64,000 nt of DNA from an uncultured Clostridia bacterium (GTDB lineage Bacteria; Bacillota; Clostridia; Oscillospirales; Acutalibacteraceae): positions 1 to 64,000 of the forward strand of contig CAMLSX010000004.1 in the NCBI GenBank assembly GCA_946484175.1. Direction: 5' to 3'. Under the pieces are notes generated by a model. That model had not been told where the DNA came from, did no database searches, and saw only the letters and a program-made list of their open reading frames with translations. Of this stretch, positions 15,359 through 24,078 are shown in pieces. A program made the translations under genes and the position numbers. Every line of letters starts with the position of its first letter. Within the stretch, counting starts at the first letter, position 1.

Positions 15359-16599
15359 TACGAAAATTGCGGATGAAGCTGGTCATTGCTTCATTATTAT
15401 CTTTGCTCCTGGTTCTGTTTGTCCTGTTCTGTGCTGTCGGGATTCTGAATTACAGAAAGACAGTGACAGATGCGGACAGCATTCTAGCAATTCTGCAGGA
15501 GAATGACGGCAGTTTCCCCATAAAAGATCACGCAAATGATGGATTTCCTGCAAATGAACCTCCCAGAAAAGCGCCTGTTTTTTCTGCTGAATTGCCCTAT
15601 GAGTCACGGTATTTTTCCGTATTCCTGACAGCGGACGGAGAGATAATTTCTGTCAATACAGGAAAAATAGCGGCAGTTGATACGACAACAGCCATTGAAT
15701 ATGCTCAGTCAGTGGTTCAGGATGGGCGCACACAGGGATTTTTACAGGACTACCGTTATACGGTCTATACCGTGGGAGATGAAACCCATGTGATTTTTCT
15801 GGATTATGGACGGGAAATGAGTTCTTTCCGGACGTTTCTTTTTACCAGCGCAGGAGTTTCCATAACCGGGCTTGTGGCTGTAATGCTTCTTCTGATCTTC
15901 CTTTCCGGACGTATTGTCAAACCATTTTCAGAAAACTATGAAAAACAGAAGCAGTTTATTACGGATGCTGGGCATGAGCTGAAAACGCCGCTGACGATTA
16001 TTGATGCTGATGCCGAGGTGCTGGAAATGGATATCGGAGAAAATGAATGGCTGACAGATATCCGGATGCAGACAAAGCGTCTGGCACAGCTGACCAACAG
16101 CCTGATTCAGCTGTCCCGGATGGAGGAGCAGCCGCAATTAGAGAAAATCGAGTTTCCGCTTTCGGATTTGCTGGAAGAAACGGTGGAGGCTTTTCAGGCA
16201 TTGGCAAAAACTCAAAACAAAAATTTTTCCGGAAGAATTCAGCCTATGCTTTCCATGAACGGAGACGAAAAAGCGATCCGCCAGCTGGTCACAATCCTGC
16301 TGGATAATGCCGTCAAGCATTCCGATGACGGAGGCAGAATCGAGATAGCCTTGGAAAAACAGAAAAATTCTATTCAACTGAGCGTGTTTAACACGGCAGG
16401 GTATATCTCCAAAGAAAATCTGCCGCATTTTTTTGATCGTTTTTATCGGGCAGATCCATCCAGAAATTCGCAAACAGGAGGATACGGACTTGGACTCTCC
16501 ATTGCTTCCGCAATTGTTGCTGCGCACAAAGGAAAGATTGGGGCAACTACGCAGGATGAAAAGTCCTCGCTGATTATCGTTACATTCCCCATAAATTGA
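15355..16599 (+). CDS. Sensor histidine kinase
   Basis: A 414-aa protein. TM1 is at residues 10-30 (LVIASLLSLLLVLFVLFCAVG), followed by an extracytoplasmic sensor of about 130 residues and TM2 near 165-187. The H-box TDAGHELKTPLTII holds the phosphorylated His. An N-box (LLDNAVKHSDDG) and G2-box (GGYGLGLSIASAIVAAHKG) complete the HATPase. No HAMP is evident. It starts on the regulator's last codons (ATGA overlap), so the pair is co-translated. Clostridial gene neighbourhoods link such systems with polyphosphate polymerase/DUF4956/CotH operons, whose remnants follow here. Confidence 0.93.
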   Translation: MIRKLRMKLVIASLLSLLLVLFVLFCAVGILNYRKTVTDADSILAILQENDGSFPIKDHANDGFPANEPPRKAPVFSAELPYESRYFSVFLTADGEIISVNTGKIAAVDTTTAIEYAQSVVQDGRTQGFLQDYRYTVYTVGDETHVIFLDYGREMSSFRTFLFTSAGVSITGLVAVMLLLIFLSGRIVKPFSENYEKQKQFITDAGHELKTPLTIIDADAEVLEMDIGENEWLTDIRMQTKRLAQLTNSLIQLSRMEEQPQLEKIEFPLSDLLEETVEAFQALAKTQNKNFSGRIQPMLSMNGDEKAIRQLVTILLDNAVKHSDDGGRIEIALEKQKNSIQLSVFNTAGYISKENLPHFFDRFYRADPSRNSQTGGYGLGLSIASAIVAAHKGKIGATTQDEKSSLIIVTFPIN

Positions 16600-16628
16600 A
16601 TAAATACAAAAAACAAATCAACAGTTCT

Positions 16629-16662
16629 AAAGTGCTATTCTCTGACGAATAGCACTTTTTTT
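16629..16662 (+). terminator. Rho-independent terminator of the two-component operon
   Basis: AAAGTGCTATTC / GAATAGCACTTT is a perfect 12-bp stem with a 6-nt loop, followed by TTTT. Confidence 0.92.
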
Positions 16663-16802
16663 GTAATTTTATAGTCGAGAATGGATTTTAAGTTGAATTA
16701 AGGTTCTGTTTTAAGTTCAGCTAAGCGTCGAACATTATACTTTGATCATAGCAAGAAGATATCCCATAATAAACGGGTAAATGTTTGAAAGGAGCGTAGG
16801 TT

Positions 16803-16946
16803 ATGTATAACGAACAAAAAAACAGAACCATGGACTATATGCCAGAAGTTGCTCGATCGGTATCCAGAATCTCCACGACAAGAAAGCAAGGGAAAGGTGT
16901 TTTTTTCAGAAAGGCAGCTGCGTTTGCTTTAAGTGCTGCTGACTGA
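16803..16946 (+). CDS. Small hypothetical ORF (47 aa)
   Basis: ATG TAT AAC GAA CAA... encodes MYNEQKNRTMDYMPEVARS and ends KAAAFALSAAD. GAAAGGAGCG lies 7 nt upstream. It is too short for the track. It is basic in the middle with a short hydrophobic end. It may be the N-terminal remnant of a membrane or secreted protein (a CotH-like gene would fit the locus), since adjacent genes are broken. The function is unknown. Confidence 0.4.
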   Translation: MYNEQKNRTMDYMPEVARSVSRISTTRKQGKGVFFRKAAAFALSAAD

Positions 16947-16973
16947 ATAAGTACGTGAGGAAGGAGAAAAAAG

Positions 16974-17685
16974 ATGGCATATCAGGCAACCTTTAAGCGA
17001 TATGAAATCAAATATCTGCTGACACGGCAGCAAAAACAGGCTGTTTTGCAGGCGATGCAGCCGTATATGAAGCTTGACCAGTATGGACGTACCACGATCC
17101 GAAATATCTACTATGATACGGATACCTACCGGCTGATCCGGCGCTCCCTGGAAAAGCCGGTCTACAAGGAGAAGCTCCGTATCCGCAGCTATCAGGCAGC
17201 AGCGCCGGAGGATCTGGTGTTTGTGGAGCTGAAAAAGAAGTACAAATCAGTGGTCTATAAACGCCGGCTGACTCTGCCGGAAATACAGGTCAGAGATAGC
17301 TTTCAGACCGACTCTCCCTTTCCAGTTCGCTCACAGATCGCGCAAGAAATCGAATATTTCCGTTCCTATTACGAGCGGCTGCATCCGACAGTGTTTCTGT
17401 CATATGAGCGGGAGGCATTTTATGCACTGGACGGCGGTGATTTTCGTGTGACATTCGACGAGAACATCCTTTATCGGACATACGATGTATGGGACGCCGC
17501 TGTTAAACCAAGGGGAAACTTTGATGGAAATCAAGACGGCAGGAGGCCTCCCGCTTTGGATGAGCCATGAACTGAACCGGCTCAGGGTTTTCAAAACGCC
17601 TTTTTCCAAATACGGATTAGCCTATCTGGACTTGATGGCAAAATCCGAGTCAGAAAATCAAAGGGGGATTTCACATGCTTGCTGA
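16974..17685 (+). pseudogene. VTC-domain polyphosphate polymerase, frameshifted near the 3' end
   Basis: The first frame (16974-17480) reads like a bacterial VTC/polyphosphate polymerase domain: FKRYEIKYLLTRQQK, IRNIYYDTDTYRLIRRSLEKPVYKEKLRIRSY, VFVELKKKYKSVVYKRR, FDENILYRT. The conserved ending (IYGTPLLNQGETLMEIKTAGGLPLWMSHEL...FSKYG) appears in the +1 frame from about 17485. The original frame instead ends in nonsense (WDAAVKPRGNFDG...). A small deletion near 17480 explains this. The intact family makes or senses polyphosphate or polymerises nucleotide-derived substrates; this copy is probably inactive. The SD GAGGAAGGAG is intact. Confidence 0.85.
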
Positions 17686-18025
17686 TATTTTTAAAGGGAT
17701 TTTTGATACGGATATGACAAGCGTCATTGCGCCATCGGATTTTCTGCTCTGTGTGGCCAGCGCTTTGGTGATTGGTTTGATTTTAGCTGGATTTTATATG
17801 TACCGCACCCGATATACCAAAAGTTTCGTTGCAACGCTCGCTTTGCTCCCAGCAGTGGTTTGTGTAGTAATTATGATGGTCAATGGAAATGTGGGAGCGG
17901 GCGTCGCAGTTGCTAAATTCAGGAGAGCAAAACGTGAAAAAAGAAATGAAAACCCAGCCGTAAAAACGGCTGGGTACATCTGTTTTAGAAAAATGTATAA
18001 TCAGAATACGGATAGTCTGAGATAA
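17675..18025 (+). pseudogene. DUF4956 membrane protein, C-terminally truncated
   Basis: Residues 1-80 match the N-terminus of DUF4956 proteins (MLADIFKGIFDTDM, then two membrane helices and the conserved MYRTRYTKSFVATLALLPAVVCVVIMMVNGNVGAGVAVA). Intact homologues continue AGAFSLVRFRSVPG and total about 220 aa. Here the sequence jumps to KFRRAKREKRNENPAVKTAGY and runs through a terminator, so a deletion has removed the rest. It overlaps the end of the VTC frame, preserving the usual gene order of that operon. Confidence 0.82.
17952..17975 (+). terminator. Hairpin terminator inside the truncated DUF4956 ORF
   Basis: ACCCAGCCGT / ACGGCTGGGT, a 10-bp stem with a 4-nt loop, with TGTTTT a few bases later. 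Its position inside the chimeric tail suggests it originally ended another transcript. Confidence 0.65.
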
Positions 18026-18037
18026 AGATGCCCATAA

Positions 18038-18940
18038 TTATATCCCGGCAGATATCGACAGGACATCCTCCAATTCTCTCAAAAAATAATCGGCAGCTTT
18101 TGAAAAAACCTGATAGCGTTTCCATATAATTGATGCCTCAGCCTCCATTTTCGGAGACAAGGGTCTGAAACACAGATTGCTGTCTCCAGTGACATTGATC
18201 AGTTTGTCAAAACAGATAGCATACCCCAGTCCTTCCTCCACCAGCAACGACGCATTAAACACCAGATTATATGTGGCTACTACATTCAGCTTGGCGATAT
18301 CCTGCCCAAACCAGTTGGACATGGGCCAGGAATCTGTTTTTTGTGCCGACAGGATCAACGGTTTATCCCACAGATCCTGGGGCAGGATTCGTTCCTTCTG
18401 CGCCAGCGGAGAATCTTTGCGCATCAAAACGCCCCAGGTATCGCGGATTGGAACTTTGATGGAACTGTAAACATTCGTGTCCACGGGGCTGTACACGACT
18501 CCGAAATCAATCAATCCCCGGTCTAAATGCTCTTGCACAAAAGCAGCATTTCCGCTGAGGATATGGTAATGAATATCGGGGTATTTTTCTTGTATGCTTT
18601 TGGCAGCTCTTGCAAAGATACGAATCATATCGGATTCACCCGTACCAATATAGACATCTCCGGCGATTACTTCATTGGATAGAGAGATCTCGCTTTCCGT
18701 CATGCGGACCAACTCCATAATCTCTTCTGCCCGTTTTCGCAAAAGCATCCCTTCCTCGGTCAAAAGTACTTTGCGCGAGCCTTTTGTTCCACGGATTAAA
18801 AGCTGTTTTCCAAGTTCTTGCTCCAAGGCTTTTAACTGTGTAGAAAGAGTCGGCTGAGAAAGATGCAGCGATTCTGCCGCAGAGGAAATATTCTGCTCTC
18901 TGGCCACTGCTAAAAAATACTGCAGCACACGCAATTCCAT
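18038..18940 (-). CDS. LysR-family transcriptional regulator (copy 1)
   Basis: A 300-aa protein with the N-terminal HTH MELRVLQYFLAVAREQNISSAAESLHLSQPTLSTQLKALEQELGK and a periplasmic-binding-fold effector domain (GDVYIGTGESDMIRIFARAAKSIQEKYPDIHYHILSGN). ATG 18940 is preferred (AGGAGG 8 nt upstream); the upstream ATG at 18946 is only 2 nt away. It is divergent from the SDR operon and so is its likely regulator. The protein is clearly paralogous to the LysR at 30622-31512, and both share an upstream motif of identical geometry. Confidence 0.93.
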   Translation of the reverse strand: MELRVLQYFLAVAREQNISSAAESLHLSQPTLSTQLKALEQELGKQLLIRGTKGSRKVLLTEEGMLLRKRAEEIMELVRMTESEISLSNEVIAGDVYIGTGESDMIRIFARAAKSIQEKYPDIHYHILSGNAAFVQEHLDRGLIDFGVVYSPVDTNVYSSIKVPIRDTWGVLMRKDSPLAQKERILPQDLWDKPLILSAQKTDSWPMSNWFGQDIAKLNVVATYNLVFNASLLVEEGLGYAICFDKLINVTGDSNLCFRPLSPKMEAEASIIWKRYQVFSKAADYFLRELEDVLSISAGI

Positions 18941-18989
18941 ATCCATCGCCTCCTACTTAAAAGAATATCACAAATACAAATAGGTTTCA

Positions 18990-19019
18990 ACTATGAAAGA
19001 GTATTATTTATAAGTATTT
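18990..19019. promoter_or_regulatory. LysR operator candidate, copy 1
   Basis: ACTATGAA (18990-18997), N9, TTTATAAGTATTT (19007-19019), in the divergent interval. The same pair of blocks with the same 9-bp gap occurs upstream of the second LysR/CyuA pair at 31565-31594. Confidence 0.6.
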
Positions 19020-19083
19020 GATATGATTATTCTTTCCGGCTATAATAAATGTAGAAAGCGAACGGCAAAAGGAGGTTTTTATC

Positions 19084-19854
19084 ATGGAAAAAGAAATGCT
19101 GAAAGGGAAGGTTGCCATCATCACCGGCGCAAGTTATGGGATGGGACAAACCATGGCGGAGTTGTTTGCAGAGGAAGGCGCTGCCGTGGTCCTTACGGCC
19201 AGAGGACAGGAAAAACTTGACCGGGTCGTGGAAGGGATCCGTGCCAAAGGTGGCCGTGCAGTGGGCGTTGTTGCAGACGTTTGCTCTACCGAAGATACCC
19301 AGCGGGTGTTTAAAACCGCTCTGCAAGAGTTTGGCGATGTGGATATTCTGATCAACAATGCAGGCATTGGTGAGCAAAAAATGATCGATGAAACCGACGA
19401 TAATTGGATGCTGTATGTGATGAACACCAACTTGGGAGGTCCCATGCGGTATATCCGTGAGGCACTGAAAATCTTTATGCCCAAGAATGACGGCGTCATT
19501 ATCAATATTTCTTCCGTCAACGGGGAGCGGCCCTTCTGCGGCGCAACCTACACTTCCACCAAGGGAGCCCTGAATACACTAACTAAGAACGTGGCTATGC
19601 GGTTGATCGATACCAACATCCGGTGTAACGCAGTGGCTCCAGGTGCAACGGTCACACCGGCCCATATTGCCAACAAGGCCGGAGAGCAGCCCGGCGGCGC
19701 GAAAATGCTGGAGCACAGCGGCCATTTTGTGTACTTCCCCGGTCCGGAGTGTGATCCCATGGATCAGGCGTATGCCTGTCTGTTCCTGGCCAGCAAAATG
19801 GGGCGTCACGTCAAGGGGCAGGTAATCCAAGTATGTAACGGCGCATTCCTGTAA
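19084..19854 (+). CDS. Short-chain dehydrogenase/reductase (SDR)
   Basis: A 256-aa classical SDR: TGASYGMGQ (NAD(P) binding, residues 15-23), NNAGIGEQ, catalytic INISSVNGERPFCGATYTSTKG (Ser, Tyr and Lys of YxxxK). The substrate is unknown. A longer loop (HIANKAGEQPGGAKMLEHSGHFVYFPGPECDPMD) replaces the standard lid. The SD AAAGGAGG lies 8 nt before the ATG. It is the first gene of a five- to six-gene operon under the divergent LysR, all redox or hydrolytic enzymes, suggesting degradation of one organic substrate. Confidence 0.93.
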   Translation: MEKEMLKGKVAIITGASYGMGQTMAELFAEEGAAVVLTARGQEKLDRVVEGIRAKGGRAVGVVADVCSTEDTQRVFKTALQEFGDVDILINNAGIGEQKMIDETDDNWMLYVMNTNLGGPMRYIREALKIFMPKNDGVIINISSVNGERPFCGATYTSTKGALNTLTKNVAMRLIDTNIRCNAVAPGATVTPAHIANKAGEQPGGAKMLEHSGHFVYFPGPECDPMDQAYACLFLASKMGRHVKGQVIQVCNGAFL

Positions 19855-19869
19855 GGAATCAGGGGGGAT

Positions 19870-20112
19870 ATGAGACGTATGGTACAGACCATTACGGAAC
19901 AGGATCTGATTCTGAATTTGAAAGCAGCTGGATTTGAGGGAACATTGATACAGAAGTTTCTGGATTGCTGGAAAGCCGGAGAAACGACAGAGCAGCTGCG
20001 GCTATTGTCTCAAAAACGAGAAGGGCTGTTGGATCAGGTCCATCAGGAAGAAAAACAAATCCATTGCCTGGACTATTTGGTCTACCAAATTGAGAAGGGG
20101 AAAAATATTTGA
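19870..20112 (+). CDS. Small conserved hypothetical protein
   Basis: 80 aa, helical (TITEQDLILNLKAAGFEGTLIQKFLDCWKAGETTEQLRLLSQKREGLLDQVHQEEKQIHCLDYLVYQIEKG), with no membrane segment. The C-terminal half resembles the coiled helix of small regulators or carriers, and no family is recognised. The start is ambiguous: ATG 19870 is 2 nt after AGGGGGG, ATG 19879 is 11 nt after. It lies inside the SDR operon, 15 nt after the SDR stop. Confidence 0.6.
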   Translation: MRRMVQTITEQDLILNLKAAGFEGTLIQKFLDCWKAGETTEQLRLLSQKREGLLDQVHQEEKQIHCLDYLVYQIEKGKNI

Positions 20113-20153
20113 CTTTCGATAAATGTATGATATAGAAGCGGAGGAAGAAGCGC

Positions 20154-20879
20154 ATGATGAAACAAACTGCTGGCAGAACAGGGCTGGGAGATCTGGCGCC
20201 TAAGTTTGCCCAATTGAACGACGATGTCCTGTTTGGCGAGGTCTGGTCCAGAGAAGATAAACTGCCGCTGCGAGATCGGTGTATGATCACGGTAGTTGCT
20301 CTTATTTCCAAGGGCATTACCGACAGCTCTTTGGAATACCACATCCGCAACGCCAAAAATCATGGCGTTACCAAGACGGAAATGGTAGAAATCATTACGC
20401 ACATTGCCTTTTATGTGGGTTGGCCCAATGCTTGGGCGGTATTTCCGATGGTTCGGGAGATATATTCTCAGGAAACACAGGGTTCATCGGACCCCCTGTT
20501 CGGTCTGGGCGAACCCAATGCAGCGTATGCGCAATATTTTATTGGAAACAGCTATCTGAAGCCCCTGAACATCAGCGGTGCTGGGGTATACAATGTGACC
20601 TTTGAACCGAAGTGCCGCAACAATTGGCACATCCACCATAAGGGTGGGCAGATCCTGCTCTGCACCGACGGCGAGGGCTGGTATCAGGAATGGCAGCAGC
20701 CGGCCAGAAAACTGCATCCTGGCGACGTGGTATACATTGCCCCAGAGGTAAAGCACTGGCACGGCGCGGGAAGCGACGAATGGTTTACGCATATCGCCAT
20801 CGAAATTCCGGCAGAAGGTGCGTCCAACGAGTGGTTGGAACCTGTGACTGACGAACAGTATGATGCACTTGTCAAATGA
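20154..20879 (+). CDS. Carboxymuconolactone decarboxylase-like domain fused to cupin
   Basis: A 241-aa protein. Residues 1-105 form a CMD/AhpD-like domain (PLRDRCMITVVALISKGITDSSLEYHIRNAKNHGVTKTEMVEIITHIAFYVGWPNAWA). The usual AhpD CxxC is absent, so a lactone or aromatic-type substrate is more likely than peroxidase activity. Residues 140-235 form a cupin with NWHIHHKGGQILLCTDGEG and GDVVYIAPEVKHWHGAG, carrying His metal ligands. The CMD-cupin fusion occurs in catabolic operons alongside SDRs and hydrolases, as here. Its stop overlaps an in-frame ATG of the next gene. Confidence 0.88.
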   Translation: MMKQTAGRTGLGDLAPKFAQLNDDVLFGEVWSREDKLPLRDRCMITVVALISKGITDSSLEYHIRNAKNHGVTKTEMVEIITHIAFYVGWPNAWAVFPMVREIYSQETQGSSDPLFGLGEPNAAYAQYFIGNSYLKPLNISGAGVYNVTFEPKCRNNWHIHHKGGQILLCTDGEGWYQEWQQPARKLHPGDVVYIAPEVKHWHGAGSDEWFTHIAIEIPAEGASNEWLEPVTDEQYDALVK

Positions 20880-20893
20880 AAGGAGAAGAAACC

Positions 20894-21838
20894 ATGAGCG
20901 AGTATATCTGTGCTTTGAGTGAGAATGTAGAAAGAATCCATGTCCGTTATCCCAACCGATACGGCCTGATGTTGGCTGGTGATCTGTACATGGCAAAGGA
21001 CATGGACAAAGCAAAACCTCAGATGGCACTGATCGTGGGCGCACCCTATGGCGGTGTCAAAGAGCAGGGTCCCTGTGTCTATGCCAACGAACTTGCTCAG
21101 CGGGGCTTTGTCGTGCTGACCTTTGATCCCTGCTATATGGGAGAAAGCGCAGGCGAGCCCCGTCATGTTTCGTCCCCGGAGTTGTTCACCGAAAATTTCA
21201 GCGCAGGAGTAGACTTTTTGGGACTCCAGCCTTTTGTGGATCGGGAAAAAATCGCGGTTCTGGGTATTTGCGGCAGCGGTGGTTTTGCGCTGGCAGCAGC
21301 TCAGGTGGATACCCGAATCCGTGCAGTGGTTACCACCAGTATGTATGATATGAGCGTGGCAGCCAGACTGGGGCAGACGCCGGAACAGCTTCTGGCGGCC
21401 AAACAGGCCTTGGCTGAGCAGCGTTGGAAGGATGCGGAAAATGGATATATGCCGGAGTATATTCCTTTCTTCCCTGAGACCCCCATAGAGCAGGTGCCCG
21501 AAGGCATGGAGGAGCCTACCGCCGAGTGGTTCCGGTTCTACGCTGTAAAACGCGGCCATCATGTGCGTGCGCGGGGCGGTTTCACAACGACCAGTAATAT
21601 TCCCCTGATCAACTTTGATCTGCTCAGCCACCTGGATGAAATCAGCCCCCGCCCCATTCTGTTTGTGGTGGGTGACCGGGCACACTCCCGCTTCTTCAGC
21701 GAGGAGGCATACGCCAGGGCACAGGAGCCGAAGGAGCTGTATGTGGTGGAAGATGCAGAGCATATCGATCTGTATGACCGCACAGACCGCATTCCCTTTG
21801 AGAAAATCGAGGCGTTTCTCAAAAGCAATCTGAAATAA
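20894..21838 (+). CDS. Alpha/beta hydrolase (dienelactone hydrolase/YcjY-like)
   Basis: A 314-aa protein with an alpha/beta hydrolase core: IVGAPYGGVKEQGP (oxyanion strand), FVVLTFDPCYMGES, nucleophile elbow LGICGSGGFALAAAQ with a Cys in the GxC position (Ser next but one), PRPILFVVGDRAHSR (Asp) and EDAEHIDLYD (His). A Cys nucleophile is typical of the dienelactone hydrolase/YcjY branch, which fits the neighbouring CMD-domain protein. ATG 20894 is preferred because AAAGGAGAAG precedes it; ATG 20876 overlaps the previous stop. Confidence 0.88.
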   Translation: MSEYICALSENVERIHVRYPNRYGLMLAGDLYMAKDMDKAKPQMALIVGAPYGGVKEQGPCVYANELAQRGFVVLTFDPCYMGESAGEPRHVSSPELFTENFSAGVDFLGLQPFVDREKIAVLGICGSGGFALAAAQVDTRIRAVVTTSMYDMSVAARLGQTPEQLLAAKQALAEQRWKDAENGYMPEYIPFFPETPIEQVPEGMEEPTAEWFRFYAVKRGHHVRARGGFTTTSNIPLINFDLLSHLDEISPRPILFVVGDRAHSRFFSEEAYARAQEPKELYVVEDAEHIDLYDRTDRIPFEKIEAFLKSNLK

Positions 21839-21854
21839 CAGGAGGAAATAGATT

Positions 21855-23024
21855 ATGTTGGGAAATTTCACCTATTGCAATCCTACCAAGCTGTATTTTG
21901 GAGAAAATTCCCTGAAAGGGCTCTATCAGGAGCTGCCGAAGTATGGCCAGAATGTGCTGCTGGTTTACGGCGGCGGTTCCATCAAGAAAAACGGTATCTA
22001 TGATGATGTCATGGCGATCCTCAAGGAATGCGGCAAGACGGTTGTAGAGGACAGCGGCGTAATGCCCAACCCCACCGTAGAAAAGCTGTATGAAGGCTGC
22101 CGGAGAGCACAGGAAGGCAAGGCAGATCTGATCCTCGCAGTTGGCGGCGGCTCTGTCTGTGACTACGCCAAAGCCGTTTCGGTGTCTGCCCACTGCAAAG
22201 AAGATCCCTGGGAAAAGTATTATCTGCGTATGGAAGATGTGGATAACGAAATTATTCCGGTGGGCTGTGTGCTGACGATGGTGGGCACCGGCTCGGAGAT
22301 GAACGGCGGTTCGGTCATCACAAATCCTGCCCAGAAGCTGAAAATCGGTCATGTGTTTGGTGAAAATGTCATGCCCAGATTCTCCATTCTGAATCCTGTG
22401 TACACCTTCACTCTCCCGAAAGAGCAGATGGTGGCCGGTTTCTTTGATATTATGAGCCACATTCTGGAGCAGTATTTTTCCGGCGAGGACGACAACACTT
22501 CCGACTATGTGATGGAGGGGCTGCTGCGCTCTCTGATCCACAGCTCCCGCATTGCGGTCAAGAACCCCGCCGATTACGAGGCACGCAGCAATATCATGTG
22601 GATCGCAACCTGGGCGCTGAATACCTTTGTAGCGAAGGGAAAATCCACCGACTGGGAAGTGCATATGATTGGTCAGTCCATCGGCGCTTATACCAATGCC
22701 ACGCATGGAATGACGCTTTCCGCAGTATCCATTCCCTATTATCGGTTTATCATGCCCTACGGTCTGCAAAAGTTCAAGCGCTTTGCTGTGAATGTATGGG
22801 ATGTAAGCCCGGAAGAGAAAACCGATGAGCAGATCGCAGGGGAAGGACTTTCTGCCATGGAAGCATGGATGCGGGAAATCGGGCTGGTAATGAACGCACG
22901 GGAGCTGGGCGTCACAGAGGAGATGCTGGACGGAATCGCCCAGGGTACCTTCCTTCTGCAGGGCGGCTACAAGGTGCTGAGCCGTGAAGACGTTGTCCGC
23001 ATTGTAAAGGAAAGCATGCAGTAA
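21855..23024 (+). CDS. Iron-containing alcohol dehydrogenase (butanol dehydrogenase-like)
   Basis: A 389-aa group III ADH: NFTYCNPTKLYFGENSL N-terminus, GGGSIKKNGIYDDV, NPTVEKLYEG, ILAVGGGSVCDYAKAVS (NAD(P) binding), and metal-site segments FFDIMSHILEQYFSG and MIGQSIGAYTNATHGMTLS, with His at the expected positions. It oxidises or reduces short alcohols/aldehydes with NAD(P)H and Fe2+. The SD AGGAGGAAA precedes it. It continues the operon (16-nt gap) and would serve as the redox step for products of the hydrolase. Confidence 0.94.
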   Translation: MLGNFTYCNPTKLYFGENSLKGLYQELPKYGQNVLLVYGGGSIKKNGIYDDVMAILKECGKTVVEDSGVMPNPTVEKLYEGCRRAQEGKADLILAVGGGSVCDYAKAVSVSAHCKEDPWEKYYLRMEDVDNEIIPVGCVLTMVGTGSEMNGGSVITNPAQKLKIGHVFGENVMPRFSILNPVYTFTLPKEQMVAGFFDIMSHILEQYFSGEDDNTSDYVMEGLLRSLIHSSRIAVKNPADYEARSNIMWIATWALNTFVAKGKSTDWEVHMIGQSIGAYTNATHGMTLSAVSIPYYRFIMPYGLQKFKRFAVNVWDVSPEEKTDEQIAGEGLSAMEAWMREIGLVMNARELGVTEEMLDGIAQGTFLLQGGYKVLSREDVVRIVKESMQ

Positions 23025-23040
23025 AAGGAAGGAATTGCCC

Positions 23041-24078
23041 ATGAATATTTTGGTGCTGAATGGAAGTCCCCGAGCAAGCGGTAACACAGCTGCCATGGTA
23101 AATGCCTTTTCTGAGGGTGCACAGCAAAGCGGTCATCAGGTAGAGGTAGTCAATGTCTGTCAAAAGAAAATAGCCGGCTGTCTGGCCTGCGAGTATTGCC
23201 ATACCAAGGGCGATGGCCGGTGCATTCAGCAGGATGATATGCAGCAGGTCTACCCGCTGCTTCAGGAAGCCGAGATGATCGTATTGGCGTCCCCTATTTA
23301 CTATCACAGCTTTACGGGTCAGCTGCAATGCGCCATCAATCGCATCTATGCTTTGGATAAGCCGAAAAAACTCAAAAAAGCTGCGCTGATCATGAGCTCC
23401 GGCAGCAACCATGTCTACTGCGGTGCGATCTATGAATACCAGAATTCCTTCCTGAATTATCTGAAGCTGGAGGATAGAATCAAACTTTGCGGCCTTTCCC
23501 GTGCCTGCGACATCGAGATGGCCAACCAGTTAAGCCCTGAGTATATCGGATTCGTTTTTACCCCCAAGAGCAAACGATATATACCGCCCGAAAAGGCCGC
23601 CGGTTTAAAAGAGCTGCTCAACCCGGGTATTAAAGCAGTCGGCGTATTTGTAGATGAATCCCCCGAAACAATTGCTCATCTGTTAAACAGCGGTCTTGTT
23701 GACATTGCCCAGCTTCACGGCAGGGAAGATGAATCTTACATTGATCAGCTTCGGCGGCTGACCGACAAGCCTGTTATCAAAGCATTCCGCATCAAATCGG
23801 CAGACGATATGGCGGCCGCCGAACACTGCACCGCTGATTCAGTTCTCCTTGACTCCGGCGCCGGTACCGGAACGGTGTTTGACTGGAAGCTGGTACAAAA
23901 TATTACCAGACTGTATTTTCTTGCCGGAGGTCTTTCTCCCGACAATGTGAAAAATGCTGTCGATGTACTCCATCCTTTCGCCGTCGATGTGAGTTCAGGA
24001 ATTGAATCCGGCGGCGTAAAAGATCCGGTAAAAATGGCGGCATTTGTTGCCGCTGTCAGAAAGGAAGGAAAAGTATGA
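23041..24078 (+). CDS. Chimeric protein: NADPH-dependent FMN reductase N-terminus fused in frame to TrpF
   Basis: A 345-aa protein. Residues 1 to about 144 are an iron-sulfur-flavoprotein/FMN-reductase-type flavodoxin fold ([47 protein letters not shown]), cut short before its usual last 25-30 residues. At [14 protein letters not shown] (nt about 23475) it switches to phosphoribosylanthranilate isomerase lacking only its initiator region. The catalytic Cys (KLCGLS) and Asp (LLDSGAGTG) are present, as are [11 protein letters not shown] and [10 protein letters not shown]. The frame is open throughout. It is the last gene of the redox operon and overlaps trpB by ATGA. The SD AAGGAAGG precedes ATG 23041. 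Confidence 0.9.
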   Translation: MNILVLNGSPRASGNTAAMVNAFSEGAQQSGHQVEVVNVCQKKIAGCLACEYCHTKGDGRCIQQDDMQQVYPLLQEAEMIVLASPIYYHSFTGQLQCAINRIYALDKPKKLKKAALIMSSGSNHVYCGAIYEYQNSFLNYLKLEDRIKLCGLSRACDIEMANQLSPEYIGFVFTPKSKRYIPPEKAAGLKELLNPGIKAVGVFVDESPETIAHLLNSGLVDIAQLHGREDESYIDQLRRLTDKPVIKAFRIKSADDMAAAEHCTADSVLLDSGAGTGTVFDWKLVQNITRLYFLAGGLSPDNVKNAVDVLHPFAVDVSSGIESGGVKDPVKMAAFVAAVRKEGKV

